Notes: generated by a model from the sequence alone, not told the origin. A stretch of 64,000 bases of DNA from Cytidiella melzeri (GCA_022592445.1 JABYQR010000053.1:62001-126000), one strand, 5' to 3'. Counted from the stretch's first letter, positions 22,165 through 33,640 are shown. Translations and numbers: made by a program.

Positions 22165-24719
22165 ATGTCCAATGACACCCAGAAGGCCGACCAGATAGCT
22201 CACAGATTATACACTAAGCTTACCCTAGTTGTCAATCATGCCAGGGCAACGGCAGAGCCGAACCCTCAAGCCAAAGTGGACAAGTGGGTAAGTTGGGCTA
22301 AGCTTGCGTCTACCGAGGGTCTCGTCTCAGACGTGTCCAGTTCAATATAGAGACACCCGACGCAGAGGTCTTCAAGGAACACACTCGAATCTACCGCTCA
22401 ATCTCATCTCTTTCGACTCCGTCATCGTTCCAGCTACAGGTATTACTGTGTATTCCAGAGTTAACAGCTACCCAGGTCCTCGCACACTTATCGCCAGACT
22501 CCTCGCGCCTGCCCATCGACCCGACTCCGCGGTATATATTGCTCGAATTATGGTCCATTGACTTCTCGTTGCATCCGCAGCAGTCGAGCAGCAGTCGCGC
22601 ACCCGAGGACCGCCCCGATGTAGCACCGCCGACAATGTACAAGCACAGCATCTCGCTGTTCAGGAGCGTGTTCACCCTCCTCCGCATTCTCCCCGCATGG
22701 AAACTCGCACGACGCGCGCGACGACCGGGCGGAAGCCGAAACGGGAATTTCACGATCCAGGTGCGCATTGAGTCAGAGGAGGGCAGCCGGATTCAGGACA
22801 CCCTTGGTTTTGGTAAGTACACGTTGTGTCCTCGACCCAGATAATGCACGAGCTCATTGTAGGACCCTTGGCATTTCATATACGACCCTCACATTCCAGA
22901 CTCGCTTGTGCAGAACACGCGGTTGCCTCGTAAGACACACGATTTTCCTGCTGTGCCTCACCCCAAGGGCAGTCTTGCGTTATCCGTGACGTACCTGACC
23001 TCCCCCGACTTCAAGATCTTTGATAGAGAGTCCCTCCTGTCCTCGCGGTTCCTTTCGCAGGACGAAGGGCCGGAATTTACTCCAACTCTTCTCAAGAACC
23101 AGCAGAGAGACTCGCTAGCCAGTTCTCCCGGAAGTCTACCGATGCGCACATCACTACCGCGCTCACCGCCTTCGTCTGTCGCGGATCGATTTGTCATACC
23201 GCCTGCGCTTCATCAGCGTACTACGTCGTTGACAAGTAGAAGTCCTCGGCTGCAGAGCGTAGCTCTTCCCATGGCTAGAGCTGCGTCTTCTGCTGGCCAT
23301 GGTGGAACACCCGGGTCGATATCTGGTATCTCTGATACATCTTCTACTAGACAGGCTGGTTCTACAGGATCTCGTGAAGACCTTGCACCTTCAGCTCTTG
23401 CTGCTCGACTTCGAAAGGAAAGTATCGGTGCTGTTCGGTCGGTGAGTACGATTTTCCTATTTAGATACACGTCGTTAACATGCGGAACACAACAGGAATC
23501 CGACGCTGGCCCTCTCCCTATACGGCGCCCTGTGGTTCCTCAAGTGAACCCCTTCAAATCGTCCACTCTTTCCTCTGGCTCTCCGTCCTTGCACTCGCCG
23601 TCTCCTTCCCTTCGCCAACATTCACCCTTATCCGGGGCTGGCCCGTCGTTACCGTCGAGACCTCCAGCGCACAGTTCGCCGACCTCATCGCGCGCACCTG
23701 TGCTTCCTTCTCCTATCGGTGCTGGAGCTACTGGCCGTCTACCTTCTTCTTCGCCTGTTCCACCGTTCAAGCCTTCCCCACCCCTCGGCCCCTCAAGTCT
23801 AGGTGGACCGTCTAGTTTAGGGGACAAGAGATCATTAGTTTCTGCTGAAGGATCTTCTGGAGTAGCTGTGGACTCATCCCCGAGGATCCAGGGGAAGCGG
23901 TATATGAGTAGCTTTGGGCATCGTTATAGCACGTCTGGAGTTGGCAGCACAGCCAGCTCTAGTAGCGGAGTCACGCAGGCAGAGCGCATCGCGGTGAGTT
24001 TGCCGACCTCAAGGGACTGATATTGCATCTTGTGAACTAATGGTCTGTGGGGACTCTAGAATGCATCATTCCTTAGCTCGAATACGGACGATGACGATAT
24101 CTCGGACTTTGTTCAGCAAATTGATGCGCGCAAGCCATTGAGCAGTCGCCGTGAACGTAGCTTACAAGAGGTTTCCGATCTTTCTGTTGACGATGCGCAG
24201 GCCTCTCCCGCAACGCGTCCAGACGATGACCGACCAGAACCACGGCGAACGCTCTCATCTGCGGAGCCTATTGTGGTTTCCGCGGATGCAGTGGACGAAC
24301 GGCTACGGAAGATGAACGAGACTTTCCTCGCCAGCCTCGAAGGTTTTGGTGCAAAGCGGCGAGAGCGGAGCAGCTCCGGTCCAGAAGACGCAGAGAGTAG
24401 CAACGGGTCGACAACGGTCAGAGCTCCGAGCTCTGGTCCATCCACCCTCGGTCGAAGGACAATCACACGAGAACCATTGAGCTTTACTCATCGGCGCGAA
24501 GAATTGGACGACATTAGGCACATGCGACGACCTTCTGCAGGGAGCGGAAGTGGTAGTGGAGGAGGGTATGGCATCCCACCGCTGTTTGCACGACCGAGGT
24601 TATCGTCTACCGGCAGTGCACGATCTGGGATGAGCACCGCTTCGGAAGAGGTTATTGGTCGAATGGACCCCGAGATTGAAGATGGCAGAAGGCGGAGTCG
24701 GAGCGGAGGTTTCCCTTGA
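22165..24719 (+). CDS. ATG13: autophagy-related protein 13
   Basis: Five exons (22165-22287, 22341-22812, 22900-23441, 23496-23993, 24060-24719) give 764 residues. The N-terminal ~280 residues match the ATG13 HORMA domain: KADQIAHRLYTKLTLVVNHAR, then FNIETPDAEVFKEHTRIYRS, YILLELWSIDF and MYKHSISLFRSVFTLLRILP. The C-terminal ~480 residues are Ser/Pro-rich and disordered, as in all ATG13s, with a conserved segment DDDISDFVQQIDARKPL and many possible phosphorylation sites. By family it is a regulatory subunit of the Atg1 kinase complex that recruits Atg17 and, through the HORMA domain, Atg9/Atg14 at the phagophore assembly site. It is normally held inactive by TORC1 phosphorylation. The start and all splice phases are consistent. 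Confidence 0.95.
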
Positions 24720-25254
24720 AGACAGTATCCCTTCGACGGACCTTGGATCGATTCTACCTCCATCGCTGCTTGTGGTATCTACTTTGGGGGGTTTTATCTT
24801 TCACTTGTGGTAAATTAATGCGGGTAGGGGAGAACACCCATCACGCTCGCGTTGGTCGCTAACCGCCTATGTGGAGGTGCGCTACATGTCTTGTTTTTGG
24901 TTACGCATTACCTCATTTTCTCATCCTCCCCATGACACTCTACTGTTCATGATACATGCTTCGTCCCGTGTTGATTCCCATTATTTCTCAATTGTCTTTT
25001 GATCCGACTCATCCTCATCTGCCACTCCTCTCCTCAATCCCGTACCCTCCTCATTGTAGCATTCATGGCAATATTTTTCTCCCCTGCAATGTTTTCTTAC
25101 TCTGCGCAATATACTCCTTGCATAGCTGAACGCCACAAAGGCCGGCTCCACCTGTTTCTGGATATGCCTATCACGTGAGGTATGACGAGTGTCAGGCCAC
25201 ACTCGTTTCACCTCTCTCTCCCAAACACTCATCTCGTCGACTATAGCCTGCAAA
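24720..25254. other. intergenic
   Basis: The 3' flank of ATG13 and the upstream region of the next gene. No splice-consistent coding frame, RNA gene or repeat is seen. Confidence 0.45.
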
Positions 25255-25959
25255 ATGGAGGCGAAACCATTATTCTCCCCGCCACCAGGCTCTCCACCCG
25301 CAACAGAGCCACCATCACCGCAATTCCAGCCACCACAAGGATCACCGCCTTCATCGCTGCCACCAACTACCACTGCTGAAGCAGCAGACACCGAACTGCC
25401 TCCGCCGTACACCCGCAAAACCTCTGACCCTCTCCCCGCCTGGTCCAGCGTCGAGTTCACCGATCTCACAGACTCCGAGAACCCATCCGACCTCGTCCGC
25501 CTTCCTTTCGACCCCCCTCCCGCGTGCTTCTCCACCCCGACACCGCCACGCATCCGTTCCCGCTCGTTTGAACCGTTCCAAATACCTTCTCGCGGGCAGA
25601 GCCTCGCAGGCGGCTTTCGCCTGCTGTACCCGCACGGCCAGCTTTCTCCCCACGGCATCTCGTCTGAGGACTGGATTCGGTTCCTCCAGGACCTCGGTAT
25701 CGCCGCTCGCTTGTCTTCGCAGGGCCTGAGCGTTCGGGGGAACGTTCAGCCGCAGCGTGCGGGGTTTATACGAGGGCGGATGGGGACGGCGTATGATGCG
25801 AGTTTTGGAAAGACGCCAGTGGAGGAGGTGCAGGATTTGGTTGATGTGTGGAATGAGAGTGCGTGGGAGAGGAGGAAGGTGAGGGTGACTTTGAGGACGA
25901 GGAACGATGTGCAGGCGAGGAGGAGGGAGGCGTATGATTTGTTAGTGGAGGCGTTATAA
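25255..25959 (+). CDS. hypothetical proline-rich protein
   Basis: A single exon of 234 residues from the first ATG (MEAKPLFSPPPGSPP). I do not recognise a named family. Residues 1-115 are Pro/Ser-rich with PPPYTR-type motifs and look disordered. Residues ~125-230 look folded: SEDWIRFLQDLGIAARL, a Gly-containing linker, then VEEVQDLVDVWNESAWERRKVRVTL near the C-terminus. Arrangements of a proline-rich N-terminus plus a WIRFL..DL segment recur in basidiomycete proteins of unknown function; this comparison is from memory. There is no signal peptide or membrane helix. It converges with the membrane-protein gene to the right, with only 165 bases between the stops. Confidence 0.75.
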   Translation: MEAKPLFSPPPGSPPATEPPSPQFQPPQGSPPSSLPPTTTAEAADTELPPPYTRKTSDPLPAWSSVEFTDLTDSENPSDLVRLPFDPPPACFSTPTPPRIRSRSFEPFQIPSRGQSLAGGFRLLYPHGQLSPHGISSEDWIRFLQDLGIAARLSSQGLSVRGNVQPQRAGFIRGRMGTAYDASFGKTPVEEVQDLVDVWNESAWERRKVRVTLRTRNDVQARRREAYDLLVEAL

Positions 25960-26124
25960 TGTATAGCAGGATATAACCAGTGAACAAAGTGTAGCAATAT
26001 TGCATTGATAGGATATACTGTGTCCGTAGTAATAAAGATATATGTATAACAATTAGCATGCATTAGATTTTGTGGCAAAGCAAATAAGTAGGATACTTCG
26101 TGTATACCAGTCCTGTTTAAACCA

Positions 26125-27466
26125 CTACACAGCGCTCTGCGGCTGCTCCCCTCCTTTTGGAGCTTGAGAGTCTGAATCCTTTGTATCGCCTGGTTCGCGC
26201 CAGATGACCTCCCACAGTTGTGCGACGGAGCCTATCATGAATGCCCAAGAGCCCCAGAATGTGCACATGACGGACTGGTAGTTGACCTGCCAAACCAGTG
26301 AATCATCAACGGATGCAAAGAATTCCCAGTTCGTGAAAACTGACCTTGGTGGACGCTGTACTGCCATATCCCAGGCCTCCGCACAACATGAACCCAATCG
26401 CACCGATGAGGTTCCACACGCCCACCTGCCACCCAATCCTCAGTGGCTCAATCCTCCACCACTTCTTTTGCTCCTCCAGCATCAGCAGCACACTCGCGAC
26501 GATGAACCCCGCTCCTCCGATGACCTGCGGTGTCCAGAAAAATATAATGGTGGTCGCGTGGGGAGGCCAGGCAGTTGCGAGGGTCGGCAGGACGTTGGGC
26601 AGGCCAGTCACGGTCGACACCCAGAATATGGACGCCGCGAAGAGCTGTATGGCCGAAGCGAGGTAGCCGATGTCTCGTGGAGACCCTGTACCTCTGAGCA
26701 AGAATGAATGAGGGACTCGTCTATGCATGAGACAAAAAGCAGAGACGTACATCCACCTAAACTTGAATGGCTTTCCATCATCCTTTTTCGTCAAATGCTC
26801 GTCGCTTGCATTGCGGCTCGCCGACTCCTTGTCCCCGTCTGTCGCCGTCGCCGCTGCCGCCCTACGCCTGAGCTCTACGAACATCTGCTCGTGTCCGGCA
26901 TTGAGCGCCTCGACGTACGCGAGGTACGCTCCCAACGCGAACAACGAGCCACCCGCGAACGCCAGCCACGCCGCGGCTGTGGCATGGTCGGGCGAGGGTG
27001 TGGGGGACAGCGGCGTGTAGAGTAAATGGCCGTTGCAGATCCACGCTGCAGACCCAAGCACGAACATGACGGCGGCCCAGAAGGACACGTCCCAGGTTAG
27101 CTGGGGCTTGAGCTGGGAGTGGGGGTGTCTGAAGCGTTGACTGACGGTGGAGGGCATGGTGGTGGGGGTTGTGCTGCTGGACCCAGTGGTCGCCGCAAGC
27201 CCATCTTTTGTAATTCGCTTCTGGGTGGAGTGAGAGAGTGGAACTGTCGAATGGGTATATCTGCGTTTTCTGGAGGCGCGAGATGACCAGCGTGTGTCAT
27301 TTGCACTTGCGGGTCGTCGTCCTTCGCCGTCGCCGCTGCTCTGCTGCGAGGGGGAAAAGGAGGCTCGGGTGGGGTGGAAGTAGGTGCCAAGCGGACGGGT
27401 TATGCCATCCGGGTGCGCAAAGAAGTGCACAGGCTTTTTGTCGTCGTCGTTGGCTGCTGAAGACAT
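26125..27466 (-). CDS. six-span integral membrane protein, unknown function
   Basis: Three exons, 27466-26751, 26693-26345 and 26286-26125, give 408 residues. The first ~130 residues are cytosolic and basic/Ser-rich. Six hydrophobic segments follow: VSFWAAVMFVLGSAAWICNG, WLAFAGGSLFALGAYLAYVE, YLASAIQLFAASIFWVSTVT, IIFFWTPQVIGGAGFIVASV, VGVWNLIGAIGFMLCGGLGY and FWGSWAFMIGSVAQLWEVIW. An intervening hydrophilic Ala/Lys-rich loop lies after the second. Aromatic residues (W, N) recur at helix ends. I recognise this as the sort of conserved fungal membrane protein usually annotated only as integral membrane protein, and propose no function. The start is the ATG giving MSSAANDDDKK; a 35-codon in-frame extension upstream looks like leader sequence. 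Confidence 0.85.
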
Positions 27467-27805
27467 TGTTTTTGCCCAGTGTTTGAGCAAGGAGATGGGT
27501 AGGAGAGGAGGGCGAGGCGTGAAAACATATGGATGGAGTAGAGTGAACACACAGCTGTAGGCGCCGAACATAGGCTCGTCATACTTAGCTAGCCAATTAA
27601 ATTCGTTTGCTCATGTCGGCCGCAATTCGCGAGTCTGGAGTGTAATGGATATGCCACGAACAGGCCCAATACATAGTGTCGTATACGAAGGTCTATAGGG
27701 TCAGAAATAACTGCTAAAGGAATGTCTAGAAATACCATGGAAACGATGCTTATCCAGAAGTAAGAGGTATCCAAAAGATAGCTGGGGCCGTTAACAGAGT
27801 TACAT
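27467..27805. other. intergenic
   Basis: A spacer of ~340 bases between two minus-strand genes: the promoter side of the membrane protein and the 3' flank of the NADH dehydrogenase. No feature is seen. Confidence 0.45.
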
Positions 27806-30248
27806 CTACTCCCTGCTCGTATCACTAGACCGCAGGCCATATCAGTCATCGGCCAGGCGCGCCCGGAGGATGATGAAGCAATCACGTACCGCCCAAAGAG
27901 CTTGACCTTGATCCAGTCAGTGGCAACGAGTGCACGGTTACGAAGCGAGAATAGCTTGCTCAGGTAGGCGCTGCGCCAGAAAAGGTACTGCATCGAACGT
28001 CAGTCACACCAATAGATACAATCTCACATAGACGCACCGTGGCCACACCACCGGTAGCGAGATTACCGCCAGAAAAGAATGGCAAGTCCGCAATAGCCCT
28101 GTCAGAGCCGATGTACGCCAGCGATCCCTGGTGCGAATACCGGAACGGCCTGAGCTTCTCGAGCTTGGCATGCTGGCTCTCCAATTTCTCGACCAGGGTC
28201 TTCTTCTCCGGGTCGTTGTCAGAAAGCGCCTTGGCCTCATCCAACTGAGCGGCAACGGCGTCCTTCTTGGCGAGCTGCTTCAAAACACGGGCGAGGTATG
28301 AGCCTTCTTGTGCTGCTACCTGGGCTGTGGGTGCGTATGAAGTAGCGGTGCAGTCACCAATGGCGAAGATACCGTCGGCACCCTTCATGCGCAGGCTCTC
28401 TGCAAACGCGTGAGCGTGCTAGAAGGTATCAAGAATGAGAAGAACGTACCATCGACAGTAAGACCTCTCCTGTTGGTCTGCTCCTCCGGAACCTTGGCCA
28501 TAAGCTCACGGGTGACACCACGCAAGGTATTGCCCTACAGTACTACGTCAGCCCAACGGTCACATTCATCTCGTAAAAAACACACAGCAGCCCAAACAAC
28601 CATTCCACAAGGCACCTCCGCAATTGTCTTATCCGGCATTTGCAAAACGACCGACTTTTCCTTGATCTCCTTCACCATCGTCTTCGTCAGGATGTCAATC
28701 TTGGCTTCCTTGAACGTCGACTCGGTGTAGTCAATCAGCTGCTTGCTGAACATCGGCAGGACGGACGGGAGTGCCTCGACGAGCGTGATCCTGATCGAGC
28801 TGGCAAGCTCAGGATACCACGAACGCAAATCTTCTTCGAGGAAGTCGTGCAGCTCTCCGCTACGTAGAATACTCTCGGTAAGCCACAGGGAACACGACTG
28901 TTTGTGAACGCGTACCTCAATTCGACGCCAGTGGGTCCTCCACCGACAACGACCTACGAGACATCAGCATCGTTCAGCAGGGCAAAGGACAGAGCTGATA
29001 AACCATGTGCAGCAGTCGGTCAACCTCTGCCTGACTCTGACCAGGGAAAGCAGCAGATTCCAAGCCTAAAATCAAACTAAAGATCAGCTGCTCAACTCCC
29101 CATAGCGTGAGCAGTTACGCACAATCCATGAATCGTCTTTGCATCTAGCAGCTCTTGGATAAGTGCCGCACTGCTACAAGGACGTGTCTACGTACCTTCT
29201 CTGCATCATCCAACTCCTTCATGAAGCAGGCGTTCTCCTTCACACCAGGAATATTGAACGTCTGAATCTCCGCGCCGACAGCGTACACGAGGTAATCATA
29301 CTTGATCGTCGTTGACGAAATGAGGCCCTGCACTTCAGAGTTGTCTGACGATGAATTTCGACGTTAGACAACATATATCAGCTATGCCAAAATAAAGCGC
29401 ACCTGCAAATGTGACAGTCTTGGCATGGGGCTATAGGAGCAAGAGTGAGAACAGATATTCAGAGGAGTCTAGTGGAATGCGCGTACATCGACATCCGTGG
29501 CAGCAGCTTCAATCACTGAGACCTGACGCTCCTTGTGACGCGTTATGTATCGCGTAGCTGTACAAACGAATTCAAACATGCAAAGACAAATGATGGTGTT
29601 CTACGTACGTTGCAGAATGGAACGGGGGCTAATGGTCCCTGTCGCGACACTGGGGAGAAGGGGGGTGAAAAGGAAGTAGTTTCGCGGGCTGATAACGTAC
29701 TGCGATACTCAAGCCAGTCAGCCGGGTTGTACAATGATGGAAACTATTGTAGACGTACGACATTGTAGTCCGCCGTGTCCAGCGCGGTCAATAAGCTCGT
29801 TGCACCCCATCCGCTTCCGAGAACGACCAGTGTCTTCTTGCTTGGGTCGTGAGGAAGCTGTACACCAGGTGTGCGGTCCTTGTGGGCGATATACCAGAAC
29901 AGACCAGTACCTGCCAGTAGAGTAAACAAGGTGATACGTCCGGTCGTCTGGAGAATACGCTGATATCTTGAATGTTGCGGCGGCGGCGGAGGGGGTGGGG
30001 TCTGTTGATTGTATGCATTGTTAAGTGGGCGAAGACTGCGGGGAAAGGGGACTTGACACGTACAACTGGAGCAGCCTCTGTCGATACCAGGCGCTTCGAT
30101 GTCCTCACACTCGCGTGCCGAAGAAGTGTGGCACGCCTGGATGTTTGGACCAGCGCACGCCGGCCAGCCTGGGCGTGGACTGCGACTAAATTTAACGCTA
30201 GATCTGTAAATACGACGCGACAAAACACTCACTTCGAGCAGCCTGCAT
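27806..30248 (-). CDS. type II (alternative) NADH:ubiquinone oxidoreductase, mitochondrial
   Basis: Fifteen exons in frame: 30248-30233, 30185-30064, 30001-29759, 29699-29609, 29557-29487, 29430-29403, 29344-29196, 29144-29123, 29065-29004, 28953-28916, 28859-28586, 28534-28450, 28399-28038, 27987-27890 and 27824-27806, giving 559 residues. The N-terminus is an Arg/Ala-rich presequence, then a hydrophobic segment at ~69-85 ([17 protein letters not shown]). The FAD-binding Rossmann motif is [13 protein letters not shown] (~105), followed by [19 protein letters not shown]. The NADH-binding motif is [15 protein letters not shown] (~269). [19 protein letters not shown] and [10 protein letters not shown] follow, ending [14 protein letters not shown]. 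By family this single-subunit enzyme oxidises NADH and reduces ubiquinone without pumping protons. The presequence plus TM anchor suggests an external, NDE1-like orientation (inference). No EF-hand is seen. Confidence 0.95.
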
Positions 30249-30882
30249 CGCCCGGTGGTGTGGTAGGGTGGAAGGGGGGTTGTCACTTGGAGGTGTGAGG
30301 TGGAAGTGAGTGAAGAGCTGTACGAGTTGAGAAAATAAAGAAATTTATTGCGATAGGCACCTACTGCGTCACTGCCGCTTTCCCCGGCCGCCCACGACGG
30401 AAACACCGACACTCGGAACAGGCGTCGGCGTCGGCTTGTTGCTTTCACAGGTCTCGTTGCGACCACCATCCGGCCTGAGAGTCGACGCGCACCTGACGGA
30501 AACTGTCGTGGCTCAGCTTCCTATCTACTCTGCAGAGTCATGAAAAGCCATGCTGCTGGTAGCCAAAGACAGGCCCAAGTCCACAAATGCCGCTTACGCT
30601 GACGGGACAGTGCGCACTTCAATCTCGCTCTCACAGCTGACTGGCTACACGCACGGAGCAAGTGTCTACGCAGCCTTGGCAACCCCTCATACCAGTTAAT
30701 GTACTAGGAACGCAGCACGAATTCACAATACACCTCGATATGTCATTGAAGAAGGCAACCGGCTGACGGCTTAGACTGTGCGATAGGTATATATACCCAT
30801 CGCACCGTCTTTCCTCAGGCCACCCTTTTGCCATCTGGTCTAACTCCTTGCCACCAAACAAAACTTGTTCTTTGCTTGAATC
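30249..30882. other. divergent intergenic region
   Basis: The upstream region of the NADH dehydrogenase (minus) and of a plus-strand locus at 30883. It contains a perfect palindromic TATA element at 30786-30797. No coding frame is supported. Confidence 0.45.
30786..30797 (+). promoter_or_regulatory. palindromic TATA element GGTATATATACC
   Basis: A 12-base perfect palindrome holding TATATATA, 86-97 bases before the ATG at 30883, with an A/C-rich leader (CCAAACAAAAC) in between. It looks like an intact promoter in front of a locus whose coding part is degraded. Confidence 0.45.
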
Positions 30883-32060
30883 ATGCCCTGCACTGCGCCT
30901 AAGACGTCACGAAGCTTCTTGTGTCTTCGTTGGAGACGCTTCATTCAGACATCCAAGTCTTTGTTTTTGTTCTTGACTGCTTCTGTGAAGCACGCCTCTG
31001 AATCCGTTGAGGATACCGGGATCACTCTGCCCTACAACTTCAAGGTGACCAGTCTTTCCCTTGGCATCACAGCCGCGGTGCTTCGTATTGACTGCACACT
31101 TCACACTCAGCATGAAATACATGTAGGCCAGCATGAGGAAACGTTTGGTGTTTCGTCATTCAGTCGATCTCGCTATTGACCACCTGTACGCTGACCTCGA
31201 TAAGAGCCATCTTGTCTTTAAGAAAGAGATCATGGAGCATCTTTGAACGCACCTCTATGTACCCATGCAACGTCGGCTTGTGTCGATGTATTCTTATTAC
31301 CATTGCGGCAATATCACGCACAGTGGGTGACCACAGGCTTTGACAGATATAGCTCGCCGAGTCAACTACAGGGGCTAGGGCTTCTCTGCAAGACAGACAG
31401 TAGTCAGCCTTCCCGCTCGGTATGTACTTTTGCAGTTAAACCGTCGGTCTTCCCGCGAGGTGTTAAATTCGTTGCGGCTGACAAGAAGCAGCTCTACTAC
31501 TACTTTCCTCCTTACCACCATCTTCTCTATTAGCGTCCGCGTTACTGGTGCTGGTCCCCGTCCTCAAGCCTTTTGTATCAAGACCTTCCTCGCGCGCAGT
31601 GCCCTCAAGACTTCGAGGGATGAAGGTCTCCCACTCAAGCTTCAAGGCCGTGGTTCAAGGTATGGCTGGAAGGCAGTTGTGCAATGCGTTGTTAGGGGAG
31701 TCATGACCCTGCTTGAGCTTCGTCATTCCTTCTGTCTCTCCAGCCTTTCAGGATTATTGTTCAGTGCGATGCGTCTTCGCTCACCTCTTTCTTCCCAATC
31801 GAGCTTTGTAGGTTCGAGCCGAGTGTCGCGTCTGGCTACGACAGGTATGTATATGGAGATGGGAAGCCCCTGAGCGAGACTGAGGCCTGATCACCCGAGG
31901 ACGTCGAGCTTGGGTGGCGGGATTGGTGTTTTGATCCAACGATGTATTGCCTTTTGTCAAACTCACTATGTTCTTTCTGCACAGCGGGTCGGGTGTTGTT
32001 CATTACGCTTGCAAGAGAGGTGCGCAGTCCATACGCACGATGTCATTGGTGTTGCGGCTG
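30883..32060 (+). pseudogene. decayed protein-coding locus, family not recognised
   Basis: A TATA box and ATG introduce a 98-codon ORF (MPCTAPKTSRSFL...), but protein-like sequence continues only in pieces and in different frames. Around 30925-31000 the alternative frame reads LLVSSLETLHSDIQVFVFVL. Around 31160-31246 a frame reads HSVDLAIDHLYADLDKSHLV. Around 31741-31960 a frame reads FEPSVASGYDRYVYGDGKPL and then meets TGA at 31888-31890, after which the same frame continues SPEDVELGWRDWCFDPTMYC. This in-frame stop and the frame changes are seen directly. That it is a former gene rather than one with unusual splicing is inference; a GTATGG..CTCCAG pair at 31660-31743 could be a real intron. 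It runs straight into the tandem repeat. Confidence 0.45.
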
Positions 32061-32069
32061 ACATATTTT

Positions 32070-33640
32070 ATTCCTTGGTTGTTCATAGCTTCCAACCTCT
32101 TCAAGTCGCGCGCAGTGTAACAAGAGTCAGGACCGTAGTGCCGATGGACTCAAACGGTAGGCCGATTAAGCAGTTTTGAGGGCTCATGACCCAACTCCTG
32201 CTTTCGGTGTGTTTCTCCCTCACCTGTTTGTCGTTCTTGTACCGGCTTTTGTTCCACTGAATGCTGTCTTTTTTACTAGGGGTGTGCCGCAGTCGAGTGC
32301 AGTGTACGAAGTGCCAAGACCGAAGTGCCGATGGACATTAATGGTAGGCCGAATGAGCAGTTTTGAGGGCTCCATGACCCAACTCCTGCTCTTGGATGTG
32401 TTTCTCCTGCACCTGTTTGTCGTTCTCGTACCGGCTTTTGTTCTGCTGAAGCTGTTTATTCTTACTAGCAGCCGGGTGTGCTGAAGTCGCGAGCAGTGTA
32501 CGAAGAGTCAAGACCGTAGTGCCGATGGACTCAGACGGTAGGCCGATTAAGCAGTTTTGAGGGCTCATGACCCAACTCCTGCTTTCGGTGTGTTTCTCCC
32601 GTACCCTTCTGTCGCTCTTGCCCTTGTGTTCTCCGTGCTGTACCACCGTTTGCTCTACTGATGCCTTTCTTTGTTCACTAGTACGCTAAACGTTATCAAG
32701 TCGCGCGCGCAGTGTGCAAAGAGTAGAGACCGAAGTGCCGATGGACATTGACGGTAGGCCGAATGAGCAGTTTCGAGGGCTCCATGACCCAACTCCTGCT
32801 CTCGGTGTGTTTCTCTCTCACCTGCTTGTCGTTCTCGTACCGGCTTTTGTTCTGCTGATGCTGTTTTTTCTTACTAGCAGCCGGGTGTGCTGAAGTCGCG
32901 TGCAGTGTACGAAGAGCCAACACCCAATGGACATTAACGGTAAGCCGAATGAGCAGTTTCGAGGGCTCCATGACCCAACTCCTGCTCTCGGTGTGTTTCT
33001 CTCTCACCTGCTTGTCGTTCTCGTACCGGCTTTTGTTCTGCTGATGCTGTTTTTTCTTACTAGCAGCCGGGTGTGCTGAAGTCGCGTGCAGTGTACGAAG
33101 AGCCAACACCCAACGGACATTAACGGTAAGCCGAATGAGCAGTTTCAAGGGCTCCATGACCCAACTCCTGCTCTCGGATGTGTTTCTCCTGCACCTGTTT
33201 GTCGTTCTCGTACCGGCTTTTGTCCTGCTGATGCTGTTTTTTCTTCCTAGCGGCCGGGTGTGCTGAAGTCGCGCGCACTGTACGAAGAGCCAAGACCGAA
33301 GTGCCGATGGACATTACTGGTAGGCCGATTGAGCAGTTTCGAGGGCTCCGTGACCCAACTCCTGCTCTCGGATGCTTCTCCCGCACCCTTCTTTCGCTCT
33401 TGATCTTGTATTCTCTGTGCTGTACCACCTTTTGTTCTACTGATGCCTTTCTTTGTTCTCCAGTATGCTAAACGTTACCAAGTCGCGCGCGCAGTGTGCA
33501 AGGAATCGAGACCGAAGTGCCGATGGACATTGACAGTAGGCCGAAACGGCAGTTTTGAGGGCTCCATGACCCAACTCCTGCCTTCGGAAGTATATGTTCA
33601 CTCTTTTGATGCTCGTCGACTTTGTCGTGCTTGAGCCCCG
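32070..33640. repeat. hierarchical tandem repeat: 8 units in two 782-bp blocks
   Basis: Eight diverged copies of a ~190-base unit share the core GGCTC[C]ATGACCCAACTCCTGC and a GATGGAC motif upstream of it. The GGAC anchor falls at 32146, 32333, 32527, 32743, 32929, 33115, 33309 and 33525, so intervals are 187, 194, 216, 186, 186, 194 and 216. The interval pattern repeats: units 2, 3 and 4 recur exactly 782 bases later as units 6, 7 and 8, and unit 1 recurs at 783 as unit 5. Each unit also contains a pyrimidine-rich tract ending in CTTACTAG, CACTAG or CTCCAG, like a 3' splice site. Several frames stay open through the unit on both strands because some periods are multiples of three. Confidence 0.85.

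Noticed and set aside
32696..33157. 153-codon minus-strand ORF with an internal 62-residue repeat (SKLLIRLTVNVHWVLALRTL-type)
   Set aside because: It is open only because neighbouring units here are spaced 186 bases, a multiple of three. It has no promoter, start context or known domain. It is treated as a by-product of the tandem repeat.
32070..33640. Tandem array as a transposon terminal-repeat structure
   Set aside because: No terminal inverted repeats, target-site duplication or transposase/reverse-transcriptase motifs are visible around it.
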